Origin: Lyngbya aestuarii BL J
GTDB lineage: Bacteria > Cyanobacteriota > Cyanobacteriia > Cyanobacteriales > Microcoleaceae
Reading direction: 5' to 3'
Assembly: GCF_000478195.2 (NCBI RefSeq)
Contig: NZ_AUZM01000005.1
Coordinates: forward strand, 62,001 to 126,000
DNA: 64,000 nucleotides
Each line of letters begins with the position of its first letter. The stretch's first letter is position 1. Of the stretch, positions 9,593 through 18,074 are shown one piece after another. Position numbers and translations under genes: made by a program. The notes under the pieces were generated by a model. That model ran no database searches. It was given only the letters and a program-made list of their open reading frames with translations, and was not told the origin of the DNA.

Positions 9593-9832
9593 CTACTGTT
9601 GCTTAAAATATTTGTAAAGCAGATCAGACCCTTGTACACCCATTTCTGCGAGTTTTTGTTCTATTGCATTTAAAGCAAGCTGGGAGGGTTTGGCGCGTCC
9701 TCTTTCCCATCGGTTCACCGTTTGAAATGAAACACCCAGACTTGCGGCTAGTTTTTCTTGGGATAAACCTAAGCGTTCACGAAGGGTGCGAACAAGATTG
9801 GGGAGATCTGAAACAGGAGTAGTCACTGGCAT
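9593..9832 (-). CDS. XRE-family helix-turn-helix regulator
   Basis: A 79-aa protein that is almost entirely one Cro/C1-type HTH. Helices 2 and 3 read 'LSQEKLAASLGVSFQTVNRWERGRAKPS', a canonical form. The C-terminal tail ends in a basic 'LLYKYFKQQ'. It would bind an operator as a dimer. It lies upstream of and parallel to the helicase operon, separated by ~420 bases with transposon debris, so a regulatory role for that operon is possible but unproven. The region just upstream of its start (9833-9900) holds short A/T-rich inverted motifs that could be its own operator. Confidence 0.85.
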   Translation of the reverse strand: MPVTTPVSDLPNLVRTLRERLGLSQEKLAASLGVSFQTVNRWERGRAKPSQLALNAIEQKLAEMGVQGSDLLYKYFKQQ

Positions 9833-10034
9833 TGTTATTTCCTAAACTCTATCTCAACGTTAAGATATAACACCCCTTATATTCAACAGTGACGATACTG
9901 AACTTTTAGCTTAATCGTTTGTATCTTTTTTTAAAAGAGTATCAGGGAAATTACGGATTTAACTCTTACAACCCTTGAGGAATAACAAGATCAGCTTACA
10001 CCCTCACTCACCAATCTCCAATTTATTTTTTGAT

Positions 10035-10583
10035 TCAAGAATCAGAAAAATCAACTCCTCGTAGACGCTTCATAATTAAATCAAACCGAGACAGATTGGG
10101 TTCAACCGGATTCTCTAACAGCGAGTTCGCCTGAGAAGAAGGAGTAAGGGTAGATGTCTTAGATTCGTCACTGAAGCGGTTAACTGTGTTTCGCAGTCGA
10201 GACGAGAGAAACTTGGTGACTGCTCGATAGAACCGCAGGGCAAAGAGGACATCCCGGTCTAGTTTTTCGGTCAATAATTGTCGGGGAATTGCCAATACCA
10301 GCGAATCTTCCACTGCTTTTACCGTCGCAGAGGGTAGACGTCCATCAATAAATGACATTTCCCCAAGAACTTCCCCACAGCCAATTTTACCAATTTCTTG
10401 ATTTCCGACAGCGGCGACTGAAACGCTCAGAGTTCCCTCCAAAACAATATAAAGTGCTGAGATGGGTTGACCCTCGTGGATGAGAATCGTGTGAGCCGTC
10501 ACCTTTTCTCGATTTCCATGGTTCACCATCCAGTCAATATCGCGATCATTTAATTCGCTTAAAATTACTAAAGCTTTGTTCAT
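10035..10583 (-). CDS. Cyclic-nucleotide-binding-fold protein
   Basis: A 182-aa protein with one cNMP-binding beta-roll (about residues 20-125) and no DNA-binding domain. The phosphate-binding cassette reads 'GEMSFIDGRLPSATV'; the Arg that normally precedes 'AT' and grips the cyclic phosphate is Ser here. It may therefore bind another ligand or none. The last ~50 residues are polar and Ser/Thr/Asn-rich, with a basic end 'RFDLIMKRLRGVDF'. It lies 45 bases downstream of the thioredoxin-TPR gene on the same strand and is probably its operon partner. Confidence 0.8.
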   Translation of the reverse strand: MNKALVILSELNDRDIDWMVNHGNREKVTAHTILIHEGQPISALYIVLEGTLSVSVAAVGNQEIGKIGCGEVLGEMSFIDGRLPSATVKAVEDSLVLAIPRQLLTEKLDRDVLFALRFYRAVTKFLSSRLRNTVNRFSDESKTSTLTPSSQANSLLENPVEPNLSRFDLIMKRLRGVDFSDS

Positions 10584-10628
10584 TAGAACCTGTAAAACAA
10601 GTGGTTTGAAGGGAAAATCACTAAATTT

Positions 10629-11447
10629 TTAGTACAACTGTAACATAAGCTGTTTTCGGTATTTCTGTGTTAACGAATGATCCTCACCCAGTAATTCAAA
10701 CAAGGTCAACATCGCTTTACGAGCCGCATCATTTTTATAGCTCCGACTGGTACTCACAAGCTCTAAAAAGACGGCCAGAGCGGGTTCATAGTCTTTTTCT
10801 AGAGTGAGACGACAGGCTTGAGCATAACGCCTATCAAGTTCACTTGTCCCAGGCTGCTGAACCACGGTTTGAAACTCAATTAACTGTTTTAACGCTTGGG
10901 CTTTGGGATAATATTCTCGTTGATCTTCGGAAATCGTTGCTAACAGCTTGCTGGCTTTATCGTTTTGATGCACGTCCTGAAAAAATTGCGCGGCTTGTAA
11001 GCTCAAATCAGCCCGATCAGGATAGATTTCGAGTAACTGTTGAAATAGATGTTGGGCGGAGTCTAAATCTTGATTGGCAATTGCCATTTCAATATTAGCT
11101 AATCCCTTCTCTAGTTCAGATTTTAAGTTGAGCTGCGCTAATACTTGTCGCAGTTGTACTTCATTCAATGCACCCACAAATCCGCTCTTAACCTCTCCCT
11201 GATGCACAATTCGCACATCGGGAACACCCTCAATGTTGTAAGTATTGGCGAGATCGGGATTTTTGTCAATATCAACTTTGGCTAAAATAAAGTCGTATTC
11301 TTTGACCAGTTTTTCGAGTAAGGGCTTCATCAACTGACAAGGCCCACACCAGGTCGCAAAAAAGTCTACGAGAATGATCTGTTCGTTTGACTTTTGCAAA
11401 ACTTCAACTTCAAAGTTGTCACTGTTGACCTCTATGCTATATCCCAT
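10629..11447 (-). CDS. Thioredoxin-TPR co-chaperone (YbbN/CnoX-like)
   Basis: A 272-aa protein. Residues 1-108 form a thioredoxin domain with an intact WCGPC active site (C34, C37). The rest is helical and TPR-like ('AQHLFQQLLEIYPDRADLSLQAAQFF', split by degenerate repeats). This is the architecture of YbbN/CnoX, which holds unfolding proteins and can form mixed disulfides. The E. coli protein lacks a full CXXC, whereas this copy could be redox active. It is followed by the cNMP-fold gene 45 bases downstream and is itself just downstream of msrA, a plausible oxidative-stress cluster. Confidence 0.85.
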   Translation of the reverse strand: MGYSIEVNSDNFEVEVLQKSNEQIILVDFFATWCGPCQLMKPLLEKLVKEYDFILAKVDIDKNPDLANTYNIEGVPDVRIVHQGEVKSGFVGALNEVQLRQVLAQLNLKSELEKGLANIEMAIANQDLDSAQHLFQQLLEIYPDRADLSLQAAQFFQDVHQNDKASKLLATISEDQREYYPKAQALKQLIEFQTVVQQPGTSELDRRYAQACRLTLEKDYEPALAVFLELVSTSRSYKNDAARKAMLTLFELLGEDHSLTQKYRKQLMLQLY

Positions 11448-11507
11448 TAAGTTACCTCACTCACCCAATATTAGTTAATCTGAAAATAGTCTTCTGCGTT
11501 TTTTTCG

Positions 11508-11975
11508 TTAGCGACTATTGCTAATTCCCTGCTTTTCATAATATTGTTGATGGTACGCTTCGGCAAGATAATATTCAGAACTAGCTTGAATTTGAGTCGC
11601 AATTTCTTTTTCGTACTGTCCAGACATCTGAAGTTTGTGTTTAGATCGTCTGGCAATCTGTTCTTGTTCGGGTGTATGATAAAAAATCACTGAACGATAT
11701 TGTTCTCCTCGATCTGCCCCTTGACGATTATAGGAGGTTGGATCATGAATATTCCAAAAGATTTCTAATAACTTCTCATAGGAAATAATATCGGGGTCAT
11801 ATTGGAGTTGAACGACTTCGGCGTGACCTGTGATCCGGGCGCAGACGTCAAGATAGGATGGGTTGGGAAAATGTCCGCCCATATATCCGACAGAGGTAGC
11901 GGTGATGCCTTTGACTCGACGAAATGCAGCTTCTACTCCCCAAAAGCAGCCTGCACCAAATGTTGCTGTTTCCAT
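11508..11975 (-). CDS. msrA: Peptide methionine sulfoxide reductase A
   Basis: A 155-aa protein with the MsrA signature 'GAGCFWGVEAAF' near the N terminus (catalytic C10). Also present are 'SVGYMGG', 'HAEVVQ' and 'HDPTSYNRQGADRGEQYRS'. It reduces the S-epimer of methionine sulfoxide in proteins. No obvious C-terminal resolving cysteine is present, so recycling may rely directly on thioredoxin. The ATG at 11975 places the active cysteine at residue 10, as in many short MsrAs. It precedes the thioredoxin-TPR gene on the same strand by 60 bases. Confidence 0.95.
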   Translation of the reverse strand: METATFGAGCFWGVEAAFRRVKGITATSVGYMGGHFPNPSYLDVCARITGHAEVVQLQYDPDIISYEKLLEIFWNIHDPTSYNRQGADRGEQYRSVIFYHTPEQEQIARRSKHKLQMSGQYEKEIATQIQASSEYYLAEAYHQQYYEKQGISNSR

Positions 11976-12422
11976 TGTTTTGAACCTTTTAAGATCAATA
12001 AATTAATCAGAGAGCCAGTGCGATCACTTAAATTGGCTCAAGAGCAATCGTTTTTAGGGATATTCTCCCCTACTCAATGCTATATCAAATTTGATTTAAC
12101 AATTTTTTAAGTCTGATTTGAGATTGGTGACTAAAATAGATCTGAAGATGTTGATGAGAGGATCTTTACAAAAACTTTACATCCTCTAACGGTAAAATTT
12201 ACACGAATCACGATTTAATGAACAAAAAATATTGTAGGATTATTAATCAATGAGGTACTGCTTAACAACTAAGCAAACACTTTAGACTAGACTAGGCGTT
12301 CTATCAGGGGCATCAACAACTCAATCCAAGCTTTGTGTTGAATATTCAGGGAATTCAGATCATTCTAATTCCCTGATTTTATCCTTTCAAAAATCAAACT
12401 TGCTCTGGAAAATTAGATAATT
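11976..12422. other. Intergenic region between msrA and the TxlA-like gene
   Basis: About 450 bases. It holds the msrA promoter side and, near its other end, the inverted repeat at 12346-12376. I see no further gene; a plus-strand frame overlapping the start of msrA is a shadow. Confidence 0.5.
12346..12380. terminator. Inverted repeat TCAGGGAATT / AATTCCCTGA
   Basis: Perfect 10-base arms (12346-12355 and 12367-12376) around an 11-base loop. The run TTTTAT follows on the plus strand. It lies about 45 bases past the stop of the TxlA-like gene on the minus strand, where the downstream side is less T-rich. It may act as a transcript-end hairpin; intrinsic termination is uncertain. Confidence 0.45.
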
Positions 12423-13016
12423 TTAATTAACAATCATACTTCCATGAGCGCGAGGATCAGTATTGCTTTCTGGGGTGGTAACAGAAGGTTTAAAAGCAGA
12501 AACTTGTCCGGTTGCTTCAGCGTAGGGTAGAGAATTACCTGCAATTAAAGCATCGAGATTCGCTTCCATCACCGTCGCGGGGATTTCTCCAATACTTTGA
12601 GCGATCGCAGTTGCTTGTTCATTCAAAAAAACAAAATGGGGAATCCCATCAACTCGATAATTTAAAATCTCCGGCAACCATTTACTATTATCAACATTGA
12701 GCATCACAAAATTGAGTTGATTTTCATAGTTATGCTTAATCTCTTTTAGCTGCGGTGCCATCGCTTGACAAGTCGTACACCAATTGGCATAAAACTCAAT
12801 TAAAGTTGGCTTTCCATTACTCAAAGCAACCTCAAACGGAGTTGATTCTTCTGCGAGTTCGGGAAGAGAAGTTGAAGTCGCTTCAGTTCTCAAACCCACC
12901 AGAATAGCTACACTTAAAATAACAGCCACTAGCGTAATTAACAGATTTCTCAGACGAGTCGCAAAGGTGGATTGCTGAGTCGGCGAAGATACAGGTTTTG
13001 AGGACGGATCATTCAT
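12423..13016 (-). CDS. txlA: Membrane-anchored thioredoxin-like protein (TxlA/HCF164 type)
   Basis: A 197-aa protein. Residues 1-20 are polar, 22-42 form one transmembrane anchor, and the rest is a thioredoxin fold with active site WCTTC (C80, C83). TxlA and its plastid relative HCF164 are thylakoid-anchored thiol oxidoreductases needed for cytochrome b6f and photosystem biogenesis. Length, anchor and active site fit that family, and the C-terminal tail 'HGSMIVN' is extra. It is alone on its transcript; the next upstream gene is divergent. Confidence 0.82.
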   Translation of the reverse strand: MNDPSSKPVSSPTQQSTFATRLRNLLITLVAVILSVAILVGLRTEATSTSLPELAEESTPFEVALSNGKPTLIEFYANWCTTCQAMAPQLKEIKHNYENQLNFVMLNVDNSKWLPEILNYRVDGIPHFVFLNEQATAIAQSIGEIPATVMEANLDALIAGNSLPYAEATGQVSAFKPSVTTPESNTDPRAHGSMIVN

Positions 13017-13432
13017 CGATATAAAGTTCTAGAATAATGACATCTTCATTTTAGTTGACTGGGATTAAACTGGTTGTCAGGAAGTTTCAGACTCAAGCCA
13101 TTACCCGTCTAAAAATTTGGGATTGTCCAGTTCAATCTAAACTTGAGTGGTATGGAGTAACGCAGGTGGTTCTGAGTTCATTTGCTTATTTCTGTGCGGG
13201 TGACTCACAACCAGTTTATCGAGATTTAAGTTTCAATTTGTTCTCTGCAATAGACAGTTTTTCAAGTGGATGAATTCTCTGCCTAACAAACACAGGTAAA
13301 ACTTGCCTGCGATCGCCCTGACAACAATTTTAGTAGTGTACACTTGTCTAAACTGTCCATCACTTCACTGAGTGACTCCCAATTCCAATTTATGATAGCG
13401 GCAAAGCGAATCCACTTCAGGAGTCTTAAATC
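13017..13432. other. Divergent intergenic region, txlA-like / yiaA-like
   Basis: About 415 bases holding the promoters of the TxlA-like gene (left) and the YiaA-like gene (right). A 72-codon open frame at 13055-13273 has an undistinguished composition and no ribosome site, so I do not call it. The sequence CAGGAGTC at about 13418-13425 is a plausible ribosome site for the gene at 13433. Confidence 0.5.
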
Positions 13433-13714
13433 ATGAGCCAAAAAGCCCCACCTCTAAAGGATACATCAGCGTGGATCTTTCAAGTTTGGCTTTCTTTCAT
13501 CCTTGCTGTTTCTGCGACTGCCCTGGGAATTATCTATCTACCTGTTGATAACTGGGTAAAAGGCTTTATGGGTATGGGAATGACGTTCTCAATTGGTTCT
13601 TCTTTCACCCTGGCTAAAACCATTCGAGATAATCACGAGACTTATAAATTAGTATCGAGAGTTGATGAAGCCCGAATCGAGAAATTACTGGCTGATCATG
13701 ATCTTCTCAAGTAA
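13433..13714 (+). CDS. YiaA/YiaB-type two-helix membrane protein
   Basis: A 93-aa protein with two transmembrane helices ('WLSFILAVSATALGIIYL' and 'MGMGMTFSIGSSFTL') and a polar tail 'TIRDNHETYKLVSRVDEARIEKLL'. The layout and the 'KTIRDNHE' junction match the YiaAB two-helix domain. The function of the family is unknown. AGGAG lies 8-10 bases before the ATG. The gene stands alone between the TxlA-like gene and rpaA. Confidence 0.8.
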   Translation: MSQKAPPLKDTSAWIFQVWLSFILAVSATALGIIYLPVDNWVKGFMGMGMTFSIGSSFTLAKTIRDNHETYKLVSRVDEARIEKLLADHDLLK

Positions 13715-13848
13715 GAGGAGTCGGTGAAGAAAAATGTAGAAGTCAGAAGTGAGTGAGTTGAGTGTGAGGGATTGAGAGTCAAAATTGTCTACTGTGAAAA
13801 CTGATCATTGAGTCGATCATTGATCCTGATAGTGACCAGTAACTCTAT

Positions 13849-14640
13849 CTAGTCTACTTTTGTAACCTTAGAACCCCCATTGCTACTAACTGACTCCTCT
13901 GTGGGTTCCTCCTCATTTTCGTTTTGAATAGAACCGTTACTCGGTAACTCCAAACAATAACCTGCCCCGTATACAGTTTTAATATAGCGGGGATGCCGAG
14001 GATCGGGTTCCATTTTAGTTCTCAGATGTCGAATATGGACTCGAATGGTTTCGATATCATCATCGGGATCATAACCCCAGACTTCTTTGAGAATTTCACT
14101 GGGTGCGACAGTTTGACCATGACGCTGAAGTAGACAGTGTAGCAGTTCAAATTCTAGGTGAGTCAATTTAACGGTTTTGTCAAACCAAATCGCTTCAAAC
14201 CGTTCTGGAACTAAGGTTAAAACCCCATAGTTGAGAATTTCGCTGTGTTTAGCCGCTTGCGGAATCCGATCAGTTCGACGGAGTAAAGCACGAACTCGCG
14301 CCAGCATTTCTTCGAGTTCAAAGGGTTTAGTCAGATAATCATCTGCACCGGAGTTGAAGCCTTCGACTTTATTTTGAGTTTGTCCCAATGCCGTCAACAT
14401 GACAATGGGGATATCTGCTGTGCGTTCATCTCGTCGTAAACGCTGACAGACTGTAAACCCATCGACTTTAGGTAGCATCAAATCTAAAATGATCAGGTCA
14501 GGTAATAACTGTAGGGCTAAGGCTTGTCCTTTAATGCCATCCTCAGCTTGACTGACTTCATAACCTGCCATTTCTAAGTTGATGGCTACAAGTTCTGCGA
14601 TCGCAGGATCATCATCGATAACTAATATCCGAGGCATCAT
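13849..14640 (-). CDS. rpaA: Response regulator RpaA (circadian output)
   Basis: A 263-aa OmpR-family regulator. The receiver domain (1-120) has acidic pocket residues D9-D11, phospho-acceptor D53, T83 and the switch 'YLTKPF'. The winged-helix domain carries '[20 protein letters not shown]' and '[17 protein letters not shown]'. These linker and winged-helix segments are close to my recollection of cyanobacterial RpaA, the master output factor of the Kai clock phosphorylated by SasA. RpaB is the nearest alternative, but the region around '[15 protein letters not shown]' fits RpaA. The C-terminal ~30 residues are an acidic tail. The gene is monocistronic. Confidence 0.9.
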   Translation of the reverse strand: MMPRILVIDDDPAIAELVAINLEMAGYEVSQAEDGIKGQALALQLLPDLIILDLMLPKVDGFTVCQRLRRDERTADIPIVMLTALGQTQNKVEGFNSGADDYLTKPFELEEMLARVRALLRRTDRIPQAAKHSEILNYGVLTLVPERFEAIWFDKTVKLTHLEFELLHCLLQRHGQTVAPSEILKEVWGYDPDDDIETIRVHIRHLRTKMEPDPRHPRYIKTVYGAGYCLELPSNGSIQNENEEEPTEESVSSNGGSKVTKVD

Positions 14641-14965
14641 TTATATATATACAGGGGCTACGATGGGCAGTTAGATCAGCTTGTACATTGGTGTAAGCGG
14701 GTAACTTCTCCCAGGAAAAGCCCCAGAGAAGTCTATAACCTTAGTCAAGCGTCTATAACTTATTCTAAAGTTTTGGTTAGAAGTATGCTGTCATGGTAAA
14801 TTCAAGTGTACCGACTCTACAGCAGATTAGCAAGTATTAATACTGACTCAGTTATAAAAGTTGTCAAAATAGTCTCCTATAGGATCAACTCCCCCACTTG
14901 GTGAGATCCGTTTGAGATCAGTGGGGGAGACGAGCTTTATTGATATTTATTTTTGTGAGTCGGCT
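14641..14965. other. Intergenic region upstream of rpaA with a strong hairpin
   Basis: About 325 bases between arsR and rpaA, both on the minus strand. It contains the rpaA leader/promoter and the hairpin at 14889-14929, described separately. No gene is visible. Confidence 0.5.
14889..14929. other. GC-rich inverted repeat between arsR and rpaA
   Basis: CTCCCCCACT (14889-14898) pairs perfectly with AGTGGGGGAG (14920-14929). The 21-base loop contains GAGATC twice. Neither strand has a T tract after the stem, so it is not a standard intrinsic terminator. It could still end the arsR transcript, act in the rpaA leader or be a dispersed repeat. Confidence 0.55.
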
Positions 14966-15298
14966 TCACTGACATGACGAATAACGACCCGACAATAGCC
15001 CCGCTGTACGGCGACTGTACTCGGAGAGATATTGTTCGAGCAGATTAAACTGACGGCGGTTAACGCTGTAGTAGACCCATCGACCCTCTTGACGGGCCCG
15101 CACAAGAGAAGCCTCTCTTAACGCTTTCAGGTGAAACGAGAGCTTAGACTGGCTGACATGAAGCTGTTCACACAGTTCACAGACACAGTATTCCTGCTGT
15201 TGCAGCAATTCTAAGACTCGAACTCGCAAGGGGTCAGATAAGGCATGGAAGCCTGATGCAACCTCAAAGGGTGAAGTTAGAGAAGTTGTGACCATCAA
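14966..15298 (-). CDS. ArsR/SmtB-family repressor
   Basis: A 110-aa winged-helix repressor. The segment 'EYCVCELCEQLHVSQSKLSFHL' combines a Cys-x-Cys-x-x-Cys cluster with the recognition helix, like the ELCVCDL thiolate site that senses As(III)/Sb(III) in ArsR. 'GRWVYYSVN' is the wing. Metalloid binding would release it from DNA. No arsenite pump or reductase lies next to it, so its targets are elsewhere or it regulates itself. The start has two adjacent ATGs (15298 and 15295) and no clear ribosome site. Confidence 0.88.
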   Translation of the reverse strand: MMVTTSLTSPFEVASGFHALSDPLRVRVLELLQQQEYCVCELCEQLHVSQSKLSFHLKALREASLVRARQEGRWVYYSVNRRQFNLLEQYLSEYSRRTAGLLSGRYSSCQ

Positions 15299-16103
15299 TT
15301 TTTTTTTCTGTTAACGTCAAGAGCTATTCCAGAGCTAAAGTTTGAGACTATAGCCGAGGAAAAAGACAGCAGACCGAGTTTGCTTAAGATACAATCTCCT
15401 GACTGTCTATAGAGTTATACCTGCTAAATTAGTTGTTTTCCAACCGCAGAGACTTAATCACTATTTTTAGTATAGATATATTATGCCATTTTTGAACAAG
15501 ATATACTCTCTTTTTTTGGTTGATTTATGAAGTTAATACAAGTTTTTCACATACTAAGTTACAAAAAACACACTCACAACTCAAAAACAAGTTAAATGTC
15601 TAGACAAGTTTTGTACAAATTTTACAATCCTTTTTTAGGCAGATTTAAAAATGCCAACCCAATGGCTCTGAAGGCTTAAATATCCCCCCCATAGGGATTA
15701 TTGTCACAAAAATTTCACATTTTAGCCCAATTTAGAGGTCATAGATCAAAGTTAAACTACTACAATTTCTGAAATCAACTCAATTATAATCAATATTCTC
15801 TCTGGAAGATATGACTAATCCTCTACAACGAGAATTCCGATTAAGTCAATATTCAGAGACGGCAGAGTAAAATGCCTTGGACTGAAGAATAATTTCAAGT
15901 GTGCAATGAAGTCAAGAATAAACTTTAAGGAGTCATTCTATATATCTGAATCACTTCTGGGTTGATGGCGAGTCAATTGAGTAGCCCTGGAGACTATTTT
16001 AAAATTCCCATAAAAATAAGCACAGACTTGGTATTTTTATACCCGTGCCTAAAATCAACGATCAACCACTGAAAATCAACAAACAATTGCCACTGGTGAG
16101 TCC
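15299..16103. other. Long intergenic region
   Basis: About 800 bases without a credible gene. It contains the arsR promoter side, an AT-rich middle, a C-run followed by ATAGGGAT near 15690, and a short frame of 19 codons beginning at 15811 behind GGAAG that has no known match. Near 16014-16050 the sequence GGTATTTTTATACC inside GCAC...GTGC forms a small hairpin, possibly the 3' end hairpin of the SLH-like gene. Confidence 0.45.
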
Positions 16104-16457
16104 CTAAAAATCAATCAACCTCCGTCCGTTAACCCCTCTATTCCCGGCAGACTGAACCCATGTGTCAGAATAACTTGGGATTACATTGACGTTGATCGTA
16201 GGGGGGCCAAAAGAAAAATTAGGTTCTCCAGCCATACGAATGTGTCTAAACACATATTCACCCGATCCTGGAACCGTTTCTTGCTTGAGAATGGGATTAT
16301 CCAAACTCGCTTGACCTTGATAAGCCAGAGTCAGATACATCATTACCGCAGCTTCACCTCGACTCAGGGACATATCGGGATAAAACTCCAGGGGCCAGTC
16401 CAGTGCGACTAAATTGGCCAAGAGTGCGCCGTGAAGCGCTCTCGTCGAACCACGCAT
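16104..16457 (-). CDS. Small SLH-motif-like protein, possibly truncated
   Basis: A 117-aa product. Residues ~15-45 read 'LVALDWPLEFYPDMSLSRGEAAVMMYLTL', resembling a single S-layer-homology motif (F-x-D-x-x-SR-EAAVMLY), as at the N terminus of cyanobacterial outer-membrane porins. The remainder is Pro/Asn-rich with no other domain. There is no signal peptide and no Shine-Dalgarno before the ATG, so this may be a fragment of a longer surface protein. Alternatively it is a small stand-alone SLH protein. Confidence 0.5.
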   Translation of the reverse strand: MRGSTRALHGALLANLVALDWPLEFYPDMSLSRGEAAVMMYLTLAYQGQASLDNPILKQETVPGSGEYVFRHIRMAGEPNFSFGPPTINVNVIPSYSDTWVQSAGNRGVNGRRLIDF

Positions 16458-16575
16458 TTTGTAGATAGATAACTCGACATTGTTAATTTTTAAGAGAAAG
16501 GCTCACTCAAATTTCAGAGCTATCTTTTAATTCATACTGACTCAGAAGAATTCAGCAGACATTTTTTCTATTCGA

Positions 16576-17718
16576 TCAATGTTCATTCTTATGAAGCAAT
16601 TCCTCGACTTGTTGAAGAATTGTTTTGAGCAACTGCGTTAATAACGGTAAATTATCAGACGGTAGAGCCGTTGAGTCTGCACGTTCTTCAATTTCTGCTA
16701 ATTTTTTCTCGAGTTGTTGGGCTAACCGTAAAGCATCTCGACTCAAAACAGTCATTTTATGTTGTTGGTGAAATTTTAACGCCGCACCTCGTAACACTTG
16801 TAAGTTTGCTTCTTCCCCGTATTCTCCGGGTGTCACTCGCAGACGCAACAAAATATGACTTCCCCGATAAATACGCTCAACTTCAGCTTGTTTGGGTTTA
16901 TCAACTGGAATCAACGGAAGTTCTATCAACCGCTTTAATTCCTTAATTACGCCTTGAAATTGACTGGCTTCTAAATCTTCTAAGACTGATTTTAAGACTC
17001 CATCTTGACTCCACAAAATTCGGCCTGTAGAGGCTTGATGTTCAAAATACAGGCGACCAATTCCACCTGCGAGAATTCGACCTAAGAGTTCATGTAATAA
17101 GTGGTCTGGCGTTAATGTTGCTAAAATTTCTAGAGGATCATTTAAGTGATTTGTATAGATTTCTAAATTCAGCAAGTTTTGCTCCATAGACTTATCTATT
17201 TTAGAAGTCTCTGAAGTAGATTGAGCAACTGGAGTTGAAGAATTTAAAGATGAATTAACCCTAGTCTGTGTAGATTTAGACTCTGTACAAGAACAATTAT
17301 TAGAAACTTCCTTGTGATTTGAAGTTGATTTTTGCTCAATCTTAAAATTATTTTTTGAGTTATTTTGAGGTGTATCAACTTCAGGATTAGGATGCTGAGT
17401 ATGATACAAATACGCGGATAAAATCACCTCTTGTTCTGGAAAAGAAATCTTCTGCGTGACGATAGAGCAGTTGCGATAGGCTAAAATTTTATTGATATAA
17501 TCTAGAGCCGAATGATCATCAGGATCAACCACCCCTAAATGCAAACAATCATCAGTTAACGATAATGGTAAAACTTGATAGTGTAAACACACTTCAAACG
17601 GAAGAATGCTGTCAATTAAAGGAAAAATCTGTTCAGCATCCATAGAAGTCGCCTCATTGGTGGGAGTTTGAGCTAACATTTGCCGATAAAAAAAAATAGT
17701 GGATTCCTCAACACCCAC
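16576..17718 (-). CDS. MshEN-domain protein related to PilB/GspE but lacking the ATPase core
   Basis: A 380-aa protein. Residues ~25-110 match the MshEN/GspE N-terminal domain ('LPFEVCLHYQVLPLSL', 'LHLGVVDPDDHSALDYI'), which in some relatives binds cyclic di-GMP. A Ser/Asn/Thr-rich linker (~120-185) follows. A second domain (~200-330) looks like the PilB/GspE N2 domain ('RLYFEHQASTGRILWSQDGVL'). No Walker A, Walker B or Cys4 motif follows; the C terminus is a helical tail. It could be a c-di-GMP-responsive adaptor for the type IV pilus motor (inference). Confidence 0.65.
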   Translation of the reverse strand: MGVEESTIFFYRQMLAQTPTNEATSMDAEQIFPLIDSILPFEVCLHYQVLPLSLTDDCLHLGVVDPDDHSALDYINKILAYRNCSIVTQKISFPEQEVILSAYLYHTQHPNPEVDTPQNNSKNNFKIEQKSTSNHKEVSNNCSCTESKSTQTRVNSSLNSSTPVAQSTSETSKIDKSMEQNLLNLEIYTNHLNDPLEILATLTPDHLLHELLGRILAGGIGRLYFEHQASTGRILWSQDGVLKSVLEDLEASQFQGVIKELKRLIELPLIPVDKPKQAEVERIYRGSHILLRLRVTPGEYGEEANLQVLRGAALKFHQQHKMTVLSRDALRLAQQLEKKLAEIEERADSTALPSDNLPLLTQLLKTILQQVEELLHKNEH

Positions 17719-18074
17719 TCCAATCCTAGAAGCTCATCGTCGGAAATCACTTTCCTACATCGACACCATTGAACAATCAGAAACGGTGAAATTTCCGTGA
17801 AAATTGGGAGTGGTGCAAGTCTAGTAGATGTCTAAAGTTTACCCTGGCTTTTATAACTTTTGCATACTCTATACTTCCTAGTTTAACAAGTTTATGTCCT
17901 TTCTGATCGCTATTTTGTCGAAAGATAAAGAACTTCAAGACCGGGTAGAGAGACACCCCTCAACTAGATCTGACTCTTGTGCTAGTAGGATTCGGTTGTG
18001 CTATGTTAAATTCCGGATATAGAACGTCAAATTGTGTAAAATTTGTTTGCGGGTTCGTGCAGTACAAACAGTAT
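17719..18074. other. Divergent intergenic region, MshEN protein / L,D-transpeptidase
   Basis: About 355 bases containing both promoters. The frame of the transpeptidase is open back to a GTG at 17979, but the residues there do not look like a signal peptide, so I leave it as untranslated leader. No other gene is seen. Confidence 0.45.

Noticed and set aside
13055-13273. 72-codon plus-strand frame
   Set aside because: Lies in a divergent promoter region, has no ribosome site and no recognisable motif.
15600-15640. Possible RpaB HLR1 site in TGTACAAATTTTACAA
   Set aside because: Spacing between the two half-sites is one base short of the HLR1 consensus.
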